From Halomonas lysinitropha (GTDB lineage Bacteria > Pseudomonadota > Gammaproteobacteria > Pseudomonadales > Halomonadaceae), in NCBI RefSeq assembly GCF_902500215.1, contig NZ_CABVOU010000027.1, positions 124,001 through 188,000 of the forward strand: DNA of 64,000 nucleotides, read 5' to 3'. The first letter of the stretch is position 1; the number at the start of each line of letters is the position of its first letter. Both the position numbers and the translations under genes were made by a program. The notes under the pieces are model-generated. The model was not told the origin of the DNA, searched no databases, and saw only the letters and a program-made list of their open reading frames with translations. Positions 32,630 to 41,348 of the stretch are shown piece after piece.

Positions 32630-33400
32630 TTACGACGTCAGGCGTTGTTCCAGCGCCTCCAGGAAGGCCCGAATGCGCGCTGCGTTGGTGCCTACATCGC
32701 TGCGGCCGAGCCGTGAGGCGGAGCGCATGTCGACTCGCACGCCGTCCGATGTCTCGGTCAGACGGATCACCACATCGTCCTTGAAACCGAACCAGGTGGT
32801 GGTGGCCGTGGCCTCTAGACGGGCATCGCCCACCTCGGCGATCTCCCAGCCAGCGTCGCGTGCCTCGGCCTCGACGGCGGCCAGCACCTCGGGGAGGGGG
32901 GCATCCAGCACCAGCGGCTGGATCGCCGGGTAGGCCTCGCGCTGCTGGCGTGCGGTCGCCTCACCGGGATACTCCACGGCATTGGGAGCGGCCTCACGAG
33001 CCTCCACCAGGGCCTCGAAGGCCGGCGGGTCCTGCATGTCGGTGGTGATATCGTGGATGGGTGGCACCGAATGGGCTTGCTGCAGCTGCATCCAGGGCAC
33101 TGCAATCAGCATCAGGCTGGTCAGTATCACCAGCCCGCCGAGCAACGCCGCGAGAGTTCGGCGGGTGAAGGCGGCGATAAGCAATCCCACCAGACCCAGC
33201 CCGGCGGCAGCGAGGGCGGTGTAGGCGCCGTAGCGCAGCATGCTGAAGGCATCACCCAGCGACAGCAGCTCGGTGCGATAGGCTGGCCCTGCGCCGGCCA
33301 TGGACAGTGCCGCCAGCAGCGCCAGGATGCCTCCCGCCAGCGCCAGCTTGAAGGCCAGTCCCCGGCCTCGATATCCGGATGTCATGCGGTCTTGTGTCAT
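32630..33400 (-). CDS. DUF1499 domain-containing membrane protein
   Basis: 256 aa. The ATG at 33400 has an AAGGAACT site. Three hydrophobic segments (about residues 14-120) are followed by a soluble DUF1499 domain (about 135-254) containing TTWFGFKDDVVIRLTE and VDMRSASRLGRSDVGTNAAR, the usual family end. Function unknown. It lies between the membrane cyclase and the LemA/TPM operon, all on the minus strand but separated by gaps over 100 bp. Confidence 0.87.
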   Translation of the reverse strand: MTQDRMTSGYRGRGLAFKLALAGGILALLAALSMAGAGPAYRTELLSLGDAFSMLRYGAYTALAAAGLGLVGLLIAAFTRRTLAALLGGLVILTSLMLIAVPWMQLQQAHSVPPIHDITTDMQDPPAFEALVEAREAAPNAVEYPGEATARQQREAYPAIQPLVLDAPLPEVLAAVEAEARDAGWEIAEVGDARLEATATTTWFGFKDDVVIRLTETSDGVRVDMRSASRLGRSDVGTNAARIRAFLEALEQRLTS

Positions 33401-33507
33401 GCCAGTTCCTTGAATCGGCCAGCCCGTGTCGGACGCCGGCACGTGCGGATTATCGCACTTTGCAGAGAGAAGCGTACGTCATGCCAGGGTGCATGGGCAG
33501 GAAAGGG

Positions 33508-34125
33508 TCAATCCAGCACGATCAGATGATTGGGCAGTTCGTTGCGCTCGTGGGTGGCCGGCACCTGCTCCTTCAGCTGTTCGCCGCAGGCCTCGATGCA
33601 TTCCAGGAAGCCCTGCAGGGTCTCGCCTTCCTTCACGCGCCGGGTGAAGGCCGCCACGATGGATTGCCAGGTCTCGTCGCTGATCCGCTGTGAAATGCCT
33701 CGGTCGACCAGGATCTCCACGTAGCGTTCGGCTTCGGAAACGAAGATCAGCATCCCCGTTCCTCCCTCGGTGTGGTGCAGGTCCTGTTCCAGGAACTGAC
33801 GCCGGGCGAGGTTGGCTGCCCGCCAATGGCGAACCGGCCCGGGTATCAGCCGGGTGGTGACCGTCGGTATGCGGAACACCAGACCCAGCACGATGAAAGT
33901 CGCCCACTGCACCAGTGTCAGTTCCCAGGCCGTCAACCAGCCGGGAAAGTAATTGATCGCACCGGGCACCACCAGGGCCAGCAGGCCGGCCCAGAGCAGC
34001 GGGATATAGGCATAGTTGTCCGCTCGCGGCGCCAGCACGGTGACCAGCTCGGCATCGGTGTCGCGCTCGACCCGATGAATCGCCTCGGCGACCTGTCGCT
34101 GCTCGTCTTCACTCAATAAAGCCAT
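33508..34125 (-). CDS. TPM domain-containing membrane protein
   Basis: 205 aa. It begins MALLSEDEQRQVAEAIHRVE and then DAELVTVLAPRADNYAYIPL, the N-terminal strand/helix of a TPM (Psb32-like) domain. Two membrane helices (about residues 40-85) interrupt the domain, and the remainder (GGTGMLIFVSEAERYVEILVDRGIS) completes it. It lies 62 bp downstream of the YgcG-like gene, in the LemA-TPM-TPM cluster. Function unknown; such clusters are linked to envelope maintenance. Confidence 0.85.
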   Translation of the reverse strand: MALLSEDEQRQVAEAIHRVERDTDAELVTVLAPRADNYAYIPLLWAGLLALVVPGAINYFPGWLTAWELTLVQWATFIVLGLVFRIPTVTTRLIPGPVRHWRAANLARRQFLEQDLHHTEGGTGMLIFVSEAERYVEILVDRGISQRISDETWQSIVAAFTRRVKEGETLQGFLECIEACGEQLKEQVPATHERNELPNHLIVLD

Positions 34126-34187
34126 GGGGGTCGTGATCTCCGAATCCTGATTGTCTTGTCGGTGTCTCCACCGGTCGGAAGGCTGGC

Positions 34188-34961
34188 TTACCAGCCGCCG
34201 GACGCGCCGCCGCCACCGAAGCCGCCGCCTCCGCCGCCGAAACCACCGCCGCCGCCGAAGCCGCCACCGCCGCGCGACCGGCCGCCGAGCGCACCGCCCA
34301 GCAACATGCCGGCCAGCAGGCCGCCGCGACCGCCCCTTACCAGCGCCATGACGATGGCGAATATCACGAAGAAGAGAATCGAGGCCGGTCCTTCGGGTCC
34401 CTGGTCACGAGCCGGGGGGCTGGACGTGGCGCTGGTATCCAGGGGCTCGCCTCCCAGCACCCGGAGCATCGCCTCCACGCCCTCGGTGATGCCACGGGCG
34501 TAGTCGCCCTCGCGGAAGGCCGGGGTGAGGGTCTGGTTGATGATCACCGAGGACTGGGCGTCGGTCAGCCGACCCTCGAGGCCATAGCCGACCTCGATGC
34601 GTACCTTGCGCTCATTCGGCGCGACGATCAGCAGGGCGCCGTTGTCCTCCTCTGCCTGGCCGATACCCCAGTGCCGCCCCAGCTGATAGCCGTACTCCTC
34701 GATGGTGACGCCCTGCAGGTCCGGCAGGGTCGCCACCACCAGTTGCTCGGTGGTCGCCTCTTCGTGAGCTGCAAGCCTCTCGCTCAGTCGGGATTCGGTG
34801 GCCTCATCCAGCAGTTCGGCCTGATCCACCACGCGACCGGTCAGTTCGGGAAAGTCGAGTTGCTGTCCTTCACGTTCTTGGGCTTCAAGTTCCTGGGCCT
34901 GAAGACCCAGGGCAGCCGTCATCAGCAACGCCAATAGCGGAATACGTAGAAAAGCGCTCAT
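34188..34961 (-). CDS. TPM domain protein with Gly-rich tail (YgcG-like)
   Basis: 257 aa. A signal peptide (about residues 1-22) precedes a TPM domain (about 35-160; LTGRVVDQAELLDEATESRL and YGLEGRLTDAQSSVIINQTL). A membrane helix (about 195-215, ILFFVIFAIVMALV) and a glycine-rich C-terminus of repeated FGGGGG units follow. The DNA encoding the tail is a GCC-rich simple repeat at about 34192-34290. Its start overlaps the lemA stop (ATGA). Probably membrane-attached with the TPM domain outside the cytoplasm. Confidence 0.88.
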   Translation of the reverse strand: MSAFLRIPLLALLMTAALGLQAQELEAQEREGQQLDFPELTGRVVDQAELLDEATESRLSERLAAHEEATTEQLVVATLPDLQGVTIEEYGYQLGRHWGIGQAEEDNGALLIVAPNERKVRIEVGYGLEGRLTDAQSSVIINQTLTPAFREGDYARGITEGVEAMLRVLGGEPLDTSATSSPPARDQGPEGPASILFFVIFAIVMALVRGGRGGLLAGMLLGGALGGRSRGGGGFGGGGGFGGGGGGFGGGGASGGW

Positions 34962-35578
34962 TCAAACTCCACCTGGGGGGCCTGGTCCGCGTTCTCGGTC
35001 GTGGCTTCGAAGGTCTCGCGCAGCGGCATGTCGCTGTAGAGGATGCTGTGCCACAGGCGGCCCGGGAAGGTACGAATCTCGGTGTTGTAGCGCTCGACCG
35101 CGGTGATGAAGTCGCGCCGCGCCACGGCGATGCGGTTTTCCGTGCCTTCCAGCTGTGACTGCAGGGTCAGGAAGTTCTGGTTCGACTTCAGCTCGGGATA
35201 GCGCTCGGACACCGCCATCAGTCGGCTCAGTGCCCCGCTGAGCTGCTGCTGGGCCTGTTCGAACTGGCGCATCTTTTCCGGGTCGTCCAGCGATTCCGCG
35301 TCGATCTGGATGGAGGTGGCCTTGGCCCGTGCCTCCACCACGGCGGTCAGGGTCTCCTGCTCCTGTCGGGCAAATCCCTTGACCGTCTCCACCAGGTTGG
35401 GGACCAGGTCTGCGCGGCGCTGGTACTGGTTCTCCACCTGAGCCCAGGCCGATTTCACCTGTTCGTCATAGGTGGGGATGTTATTGACGCCACAACCCGT
35501 CAACAGCATCGCCATGATCAGCACAAGGGCAAACCGCCAGACGCGAGGGTCGGGAAGCGTGGTGTGTCTCGGCAGCAT
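34958..35578 (-). CDS. lemA: LemA family lipoprotein
   Basis: 206 aa. A lipoprotein signal is present, with lipobox LLTGC at about residues 25-29. Next come the LemA core YDEQVKSAWAQVENQYQRR, DLVPNLVETVKGFARQE and a long helical bundle ending NTEIRTFPGRLWHSILY. LemA proteins are found beside TPM-domain proteins, as here, where it is the first gene of a three-gene operon. Molecular role unknown. Confidence 0.93.
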   Translation of the reverse strand: MLPRHTTLPDPRVWRFALVLIMAMLLTGCGVNNIPTYDEQVKSAWAQVENQYQRRADLVPNLVETVKGFARQEQETLTAVVEARAKATSIQIDAESLDDPEKMRQFEQAQQQLSGALSRLMAVSERYPELKSNQNFLTLQSQLEGTENRIAVARRDFITAVERYNTEIRTFPGRLWHSILYSDMPLRETFEATTENADQAPQVEFE

Positions 35579-35789
35579 GGAGTGTCATCCCTGTCATCGT
35601 GATTCGGTGACGTACAAGGTACAGCTCAGCTTGATACGAAGGAAGCGATGCCACACCGACACGCCACCCGGAAGCGAAGGGAGCGGCCCCGGGCGGTGCA
35701 AAGCGTCGCCGAGTGATGGAGAATGTGACGTTTTCTGAAGTTCGGCGCCCGCCTTGGCAGCGCTGACCGGTACCCTGCAACGAGGTCCC

Positions 35790-36521
35790 ATGAACTCCAC
35801 CATCGAACTGCTCAAGTCCCACCGCTCCATCCGCAAGTTCACCGATCAGCCGCTTTCCCGTGAACGGCTGGAAACGCTGATCGAGGCCGGCCAGGCTGCA
35901 GCCACCTCCAGCCACGTCCAGGCCTACACGGTCATTCATGTCAAGAATCCCACCAACCGCGAGACCATCGCCGAGCTGGCCGGCGGCCAGTCGTATGTGG
36001 CCACCGGCGGCGCCTTCCTGCTGTTCTGCGCCGACATGAAGCGCCCCACCGAGGCCGCCGAGCGTACCGGTGCCCGGGTGGTGCGCGGCATGACCGAACA
36101 GCTGCTGGTGGCCAGCGTGGATACTGCCCTGATGGCCCAGAATGTGGCGATTGCCGCGGAATCGGAAGGGCTGGGCATCTGCTACATCGGCGGGGTGCGC
36201 AACAACCCCCAGCAGATCAGTGACCTGCTGGGCCTGCCTGATCACGTCTTCCCGGTATTCGGCATGTGCCTCGGCTATCCGGCTCACGACCCCGACGTGA
36301 AACCGCGCCTGCCGGTGGCGGCCATCCTCAAGGAAGATACCTACAGCGACGATCGTGAACTGGTGGAGGATTTCGACGAGACCATGCGCGCCTACTACCA
36401 GTCGCGGAAGGGCGGTCCCAAGGACACCAATTGGTCGCAGAACCTCACTCCGCTGTTCGATACCAAGCTGCGCCCCCACATGCGCGAGTTCCTGGTCAAA
36501 CGTGGCTTCGAGATGAAGTGA
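35790..36521 (+). CDS. nfsA: Oxygen-insensitive NADPH nitroreductase NfsA
   Basis: 243 aa. The ATG at 35790 follows GAGG; the frame is open to 35754. It is an FMN-dependent flavoprotein that reduces nitroaromatics and quinones by two electrons. Family marks are SHRSIRKFTDQPL at the N-terminus (FMN phosphate contacts), AATSSHVQAYTVI, and GLGICYIGGVRNNP near residues 125-140. Length matches E. coli NfsA (240 aa). It is divergent from lemA and convergent with the YgjV gene, with nine bases between stops. Confidence 0.94.
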   Translation: MNSTIELLKSHRSIRKFTDQPLSRERLETLIEAGQAAATSSHVQAYTVIHVKNPTNRETIAELAGGQSYVATGGAFLLFCADMKRPTEAAERTGARVVRGMTEQLLVASVDTALMAQNVAIAAESEGLGICYIGGVRNNPQQISDLLGLPDHVFPVFGMCLGYPAHDPDVKPRLPVAAILKEDTYSDDRELVEDFDETMRAYYQSRKGGPKDTNWSQNLTPLFDTKLRPHMREFLVKRGFEMK

Positions 36522-36530
36522 ACTGCGGCT

Positions 36531-37058
36531 TCAGCCGTGGATGTAGCGCAGGCGAGCATCGCGGCGCATTCGCAACATGGTGATCACGTTGGTCAGGAAG
36601 ATCAGGCTCTCGGCGATGGTGCCACCGATCGAGCCGGCCAGGAGGTTGCTGATCACCCAGCACAGCGCCGCCACGGCCAGGGCGGCGCGCATGGCGATCC
36701 CGCGCAGCATGAACATGCCCCAGGTGCCCAGCAGGCCCGCTGCCAGGGCCGGGATGTCCCGCAGGCCGCTCCAGGTCAGCGCCGCCACCGCCAGAGTGGC
36801 GGCCAGCATGACCAGCATGAGCACGAGGTGGCGAGGAAAGCGTCGCACCAGGGCGATGCGCAGCACGATCAGCGCCGAGATGCCGGCCGCCACCCAGCTC
36901 TCGAACAGGGCGAATTGCGCAGCGAAGGCGACATTGGCAAACAGCAGCAGCACGAACAGCTTGTCGTCGCGCTTGCTGGCGAAGGCCACGAGGCAGAGGG
37001 CCAGGGCCACCAGGCTGACGCCCTGGCCCAGCAGCCATCTCAGGCCGAGATCTTCCAT
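36531..37058 (-). CDS. YgjV-like inner-membrane protein
   Basis: 175 aa. The ATG at 37058 follows GGAAG; the frame opens at 37106. Five to six short hydrophobic helices span the whole protein. The C-terminal AGSIGGTIAESLIFLTNVIT segment and the CWVISN motif match the YgjV family. Function unknown. No operon partner. Confidence 0.82.
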   Translation of the reverse strand: MEDLGLRWLLGQGVSLVALALCLVAFASKRDDKLFVLLLFANVAFAAQFALFESWVAAGISALIVLRIALVRRFPRHLVLMLVMLAATLAVAALTWSGLRDIPALAAGLLGTWGMFMLRGIAMRAALAVAALCWVISNLLAGSIGGTIAESLIFLTNVITMLRMRRDARLRYIHG

Positions 37059-37110
37059 GGGGACTTCCGCTGTCGGGTGAAGATAGGTGGGGTGCCATGC
37101 TATCACGCCG

Positions 37111-39711
37111 CTATGGCGATGCTGGTGATACCGTCATGTTGATGCCGCTGATGAAGGCGCCATCGCCCGACACGCTCAGCTCTATTGAGCCACTATCGCT
37201 CAGGTTCAGGCGTTGCAGCTGCTCCGGCGAGATTCTCAAGCGGTAATCCCCGGTGATGACGCCTGGCACAATATAGAAACCGTCCCAGCTGCTTGTCGTG
37301 CGGGCCACTATCTCTTGCTGGTCGTTGAGCAATTCCAGCTCGATATCACCGACACCACGCTCGACACCCTCCTCCTGCAGATAGACCGTGCCATCGATTT
37401 CCGTGGTCATGCGCACCGGGATCTCCAGGCGGGTCACGCTGCCCGGGCGCGGCACCAGCCTCAAGCCTGCGATCGCCGGCGCCCATTGCGGGTCTGCCAG
37501 CGTCGCGTTGTCTATCCCGATGTCGAGATGCTGCTTTACCGGCAGGTGATCGACATAGGCGATACCTTCCGCATCCGTGCGGGCCCGGTGCCTGCCGCCG
37601 TTGACCGTGAATCCAGCCCCCTGCAGCGGCTCCTCATTGGCGCCCATGACGCCATCGTTGTCCTCGTCCAGGAACACGCGCACGGAAGCGGCGCCGGTGT
37701 TCGCCATGGGTTTGGCATCGAAACGCCAATCGGCGCGCCGGTCATCCCGGCCCATGGCAATGAACAATTGTGCCCCGAGAGCGATATCGCCGGTGTCGGC
37801 ATAGCCGGCATTAACGCCCAGCCCGAAGCGGCCCAGGTTTTTGGTAAAGCCGGCGGAATAACGGGTTTCGGGGGACGCGAAGGTGTGGGCGATGCCCAGG
37901 GTCCCGCGATAGCCGTCTGTCAGGGTCTTCTCGGCGGAGAGCGCCAACGAGGAAATATCACCCTCGGAGCCTAGCTGGTAGTCGACCTGGCCGCGCAAAC
38001 TCATGTCGCGAACACGGCGGCTGACCTGCAGGCTGCCGGTCGTGTGCTCGAGGTCACCGGAGTCACGCCAACGCAGTGTATTGGTGAGGGAGGTGCGATA
38101 CACATAAGCGGAAACGCGGGCGCTGACATCGGTTCTGGTCCTGCCGGACTCCCGTTCGTCCCGCGTGGCCTCGAGGGTGACGGGGATGCGGGAGCGCGAC
38201 GTCAACGGAAGGGAGCCGGTGAGTCGAAGCGTGTCCTGGGTGACAATGGGATCGCTGCTGGCAGGAAACAGCTCGCTGGTGAAGTCGGTCAGCAGAAGGC
38301 GACTCGCGTCCACGGCCACGCCGCCGATACGGGTCTGGACATCGAACTCGGCCAGTGAGCCACCGTCCTTCGCCTGGACAAGGCCCCCGCCGAGGCTCAG
38401 CGACTGCCAGAAGGTGCGTACCCCCAGGGTGGAATAGAGTGTCTCGTCACCGTCTACCGGTGCCCGGATCAGCCCGGCCGAGGCGGTCAGCGCGCGGGCG
38501 ATACCCAGGTCGAACTGGGCGATGGTTCGGGATTGCCCGTCCTCGTCCCGGTGCTCGGTCACGCTGTACTGGAAGTCGCCGGGGAGGACCATGGATTGAT
38601 CAAGGGGAAAGCTGTATTGCTCTACCCGTGTCTCGCCCAGTGGACCATGGAAAATCAGCCGGAAGTCATTGCGGCCATAGCTCAGGGGCTGGTCCTCGAA
38701 ACGATAGCGGCCATCGGCATCGGCCTGGGTGAAACCCAGCAGGGCCCCATTGTAATAGAGCTCCACGTCCCATCCCGGCGGCAGGTCGCCCTCGAACGTC
38801 TGGCGGTCGAAGCTGGTGGGCCGTGTCAGGGGGCGATTGCTCAACGTCACCCCCTCGCCGCTGATACCGCGGGAAATGTTCTCGACGCTGGGCGTCGAGA
38901 GACTGCCGAACTGGAAAGAGCGGGCATGCAGCGGGCCCAGCAGGTTTCCGTCGGGGTCGTGGCGCCCGAGCGTGGCGCGTATGTCCGGCGAAGGGGCCTG
39001 TTGGCTGCTGGAGAAGTAGAGCGAGGACTCCATGCCCAGCAGATCCCCGGTGAGGAAAGCGGTATAGGCCGCGTCGCCCTGGGTACGGCCATTCTTGTGC
39101 TGCAGCTCGGTGGTCAATGTCTGATCGATGAACGGCATGCTCCACAGCCGGTACGGCTGCTCGTGGTGGGGATAGCCGGGATCCTCATAGCCACCAGGCG
39201 TTCCGGCACGATCCCCGAGGCCTTCCCGAGCCAGGCGGGCCTGCAGGGGCAGTGCCTCGAGGGCAGTAACGTTCAGGGAGAGGCCGGCACGGTCGATCTC
39301 GAGTGCCAGCGGTAGCCACTCTTCGAGCAGGGACACCGCCACATAGATATCGTCCGGCTCCGCCAGCACCAGCGCCGGATCGAAGGACTCGGTCTTCCCG
39401 GCCAGGGTAACGCTGGCATTGTCCAGGTTCAGGCTGAAGCCGCGCTCTTCGCTGAGGACAAAACCGCTGGCGACGCCTTTTGCCGGCTGAGCCTGGATCG
39501 CGATGGTCAATAGCCTGGCCAACTCGCCCAGCGGCAGCAGGGTATGCTCCCCCACCTCATAGGCCGGAATGGCGCCTGACAGTACCGACTGGTCCAGGCG
39601 CACTTCCAGGATCAGCAGCTCCGGTTCCCCGGCTGGTTCCTGGGCCGAAAGTGCCGGGGCGTAGACCAGCACGCAGGCCAGCAGCAAGAACCCTAACGCC
39701 AGCACCTCCAA
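37111..39711 (-). CDS. Usher-like outer-membrane protein of a DUF4402 fimbrial system
   Basis: 866 aa with a TTG start at 39711. A signal-like hydrophobic stretch (LGFLLLACVLVYAPALS) precedes an N-terminal domain (about 30-160). An usher-like plug region FEGDLPPGWDVELYYNG with ADGRYRFEDQPLSYGRNDF and LDQSMVLPGDFQYSV lies near 300-390, followed by a beta-barrel-like region (about 390-670). A C-terminal SdrD/carboxypeptidase-regulatory-like domain (FLDEDNDGVMGANEEPLQGA) and a beta tail complete it. It probably secretes and assembles the DUF4402 subunits. No ATG or GTG lies upstream of the TTG before an in-frame stop, and the Lys-His-Arg stretch expected in a signal peptide lies just before the TTG. 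Confidence 0.78.
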   Translation of the reverse strand: MEVLALGFLLLACVLVYAPALSAQEPAGEPELLILEVRLDQSVLSGAIPAYEVGEHTLLPLGELARLLTIAIQAQPAKGVASGFVLSEERGFSLNLDNASVTLAGKTESFDPALVLAEPDDIYVAVSLLEEWLPLALEIDRAGLSLNVTALEALPLQARLAREGLGDRAGTPGGYEDPGYPHHEQPYRLWSMPFIDQTLTTELQHKNGRTQGDAAYTAFLTGDLLGMESSLYFSSSQQAPSPDIRATLGRHDPDGNLLGPLHARSFQFGSLSTPSVENISRGISGEGVTLSNRPLTRPTSFDRQTFEGDLPPGWDVELYYNGALLGFTQADADGRYRFEDQPLSYGRNDFRLIFHGPLGETRVEQYSFPLDQSMVLPGDFQYSVTEHRDEDGQSRTIAQFDLGIARALTASAGLIRAPVDGDETLYSTLGVRTFWQSLSLGGGLVQAKDGGSLAEFDVQTRIGGVAVDASRLLLTDFTSELFPASSDPIVTQDTLRLTGSLPLTSRSRIPVTLEATRDERESGRTRTDVSARVSAYVYRTSLTNTLRWRDSGDLEHTTGSLQVSRRVRDMSLRGQVDYQLGSEGDISSLALSAEKTLTDGYRGTLGIAHTFASPETRYSAGFTKNLGRFGLGVNAGYADTGDIALGAQLFIAMGRDDRRADWRFDAKPMANTGAASVRVFLDEDNDGVMGANEEPLQGAGFTVNGGRHRARTDAEGIAYVDHLPVKQHLDIGIDNATLADPQWAPAIAGLRLVPRPGSVTRLEIPVRMTTEIDGTVYLQEEGVERGVGDIELELLNDQQEIVARTTSSWDGFYIVPGVITGDYRLRISPEQLQRLNLSDSGSIELSVSGDGAFISGINMTVSPASP

Positions 39712-39767
39712 CGGACTGGACCGGTGCTTGGCAGTGAATATCGTACCAGTTCGGTAGAACCAGGCAG

Positions 39768-40631
39768 CTATAGCGATAGCTCAGACTCGGCCAGCAGCCT
39801 GCCACCGTCCTCTGCCTGTTCGCGATAGGTGATATGCAGGGTGCCGTTGGTGAGGGTCAGGCCACTCGGCGGTTGCAGTGCAATTCGTGCGTTGCGCAGG
39901 GGGTTGGGCGTATAGACCGCTACGCCGTTGGCGCGGCCGATGACCTGCTCGGTGCCACTTCGCGGGGTAAAGCTGACGGTCAGATCGCCATAGACAGACT
40001 GGGTACCGCTACGCTGCATCTGCAGGGCCAGCAGCGGCGCGCCGTTAGAGGCTCGCTTCAGCTCGAGCTGGGTCAAGGCCACATTGGCGTCTGTCGCGCC
40101 ATGACGCACGATCACCGGAACGGAGGCGCCGACCAGTGCCGTCAGCTGAATGCCTATCTCGCCCTCGGCGGCAGAGCCAGACTCGATGCTCCGACGTCCA
40201 CTGGTATCCGGCTGTTGCGCGAACAGCAGGTGCGATCGGTATTCGCCGGCCGCCAGATCGGCAGGCTTGCGTACCATGATACGCACCGCCTGACCGGCAC
40301 CAGGCTCGAGGGTCACCTGGCGCGGCGAGTACTGCAGCAACGAATCGGCAAACTGTTCACCCGGCAGAGGCGCGGTGATGTCAGAAAATGCACCGGTTTC
40401 ACTCATGCGACGGTTGACCAGGGAAATGCGATAGGTGGCACTCTCGCTGCCGTTATTGATCAGCTCCAGCTGGGCCGAGCGCTGGTTGCCCTCGAAGACG
40501 ACGCGGGTCGGATAAAGCATCAACTGCGCGAGTGCTTGGCTCGCCGGTAACATGAACAGCAGGGCGAAAAGGAGGGAGCGGAAGAGGAGCGTCATGCCAC
40601 GCGCTTTCTGGGTCAAGGTCTTGGGGATCAT
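39768..40631 (-). CDS. Periplasmic pilus-assembly chaperone (PapD-like)
   Basis: 287 aa from the ATG at 40631; the ATG at 40643 is also possible. A signal peptide (about residues 5-36, LLFRSLLFALLFMLPASQALA) precedes an Ig-like domain with LMLYPTRVVFEGNQRSAQLELIN and YSPRQVTLEPGAGQAVRIMV, typical of PapD-like chaperones. A second Ig-like domain ends in LTNGTLHITYREQAEDGG. It should cap DUF4402 subunits in the periplasm before delivery to the usher-like protein encoded 56 bp downstream. Confidence 0.85.
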   Translation of the reverse strand: MIPKTLTQKARGMTLLFRSLLFALLFMLPASQALAQLMLYPTRVVFEGNQRSAQLELINNGSESATYRISLVNRRMSETGAFSDITAPLPGEQFADSLLQYSPRQVTLEPGAGQAVRIMVRKPADLAAGEYRSHLLFAQQPDTSGRRSIESGSAAEGEIGIQLTALVGASVPVIVRHGATDANVALTQLELKRASNGAPLLALQMQRSGTQSVYGDLTVSFTPRSGTEQVIGRANGVAVYTPNPLRNARIALQPPSGLTLTNGTLHITYREQAEDGGRLLAESELSL

Positions 40632-40717
40632 GGTGGAATCCATTGTTCGTTTGTTTCGTGGGTACCGGAGAGCACGTTAGACGACCAGCGCCACCCGGTC
40701 ATGGCGCTCGAGAGGTA

Positions 40718-41188
40718 TCAGTTGTAGTTCAGGATCACGCTGAAGGTGCCGGCATAAACACCCGGTGTCTGTGCGGAACCGACATTGAGTGCCCCCCCGA
40801 CCGTCAGAGTTTGGGTCCCGCCCGCGCTGAGCTGACCGCCGGCCCCGGAGGGGGCACTGGTAAAGGCGTTGATGACCATACCGCTGCCCGGACCCGTCAG
40901 TGTCACGAAATCGTCCCCGGGCAGCTGGATCGTATAGGTCGCCTGGGTATCGCCCGTTACCGTAAATTCGGCGGCGAAGCCCTCGCCCGAGCGGAGCAAG
41001 AGCACATCGCCGCCGGCACTGCGCAGGCCGCTGGGGCTGACCGCGACCGAACCACCACTGCCGGCCACGAAGCTGCCGAATGACAAACCCCGGGTGTTCT
41101 GTATCGCGATCTCCTGCGCCCAGCCATGGGAAGCCACCAGAGTGGCCAATAAGGCGCCAGCCGTGATCGCTGCCCATTGATGGTTCAT
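40718..41188 (-). CDS. DUF4402 fimbrial subunit-like protein 2
   Basis: 156 aa. The ATG at 41188 follows AGGGATAT. A signal peptide (about residues 1-23) precedes one DUF4402 domain: LSFGSFVAGSGGSVAVSPSG, AAEFTVTGDTQATYTIQLPG, and the closing GVYAGTFSVILNYN. The terminal Y-N and alternating hydrophobic last strand resemble the donor-strand end of chaperone-usher subunits. It lies between the first subunit gene and the chaperone, separated from the former by two hairpins. Possibly a minor or tip subunit. Confidence 0.85.
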   Translation of the reverse strand: MNHQWAAITAGALLATLVASHGWAQEIAIQNTRGLSFGSFVAGSGGSVAVSPSGLRSAGGDVLLLRSGEGFAAEFTVTGDTQATYTIQLPGDDFVTLTGPGSGMVINAFTSAPSGAGGQLSAGGTQTLTVGGALNVGSAQTPGVYAGTFSVILNYN

Positions 41189-41236
41189 CGCAATATCCCT
41201 GGATTCTGGTAATGCGGGTCTAGTTGAAGCGCAAAG

Positions 41237-41305
41237 TAGCGCTGACATTAGTCAGCGCTAAATCAGGGTGGAGCCTCTGAAAGGTCCTTTCATCACTCCA
41301 CCCTG
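41237..41305 (-). promoter_or_regulatory. Two strong hairpins between the DUF4402 genes
   Basis: Hairpin 1 is a perfect 10-bp stem TAGCGCTGAC/GTCAGCGCTA with a 4-base loop at 41237-41260. Hairpin 2 has a perfect 10-bp outer stem CAGGGTGGAG/CTCCACCCTG at 41264-41273 and 41296-41305, with an inner 7-bp stem TGAAAGG/CCTTTCA. They sit between the first and second subunit genes of one operon. There is no clear U-run, so partial termination or 3'-end protection of the upstream message is more likely than full termination. Confidence 0.7.
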
Positions 41306-41348
41306 GTCATCGCCGGCATAGCACCCGGCTCGACATGTCGGTTAACGC

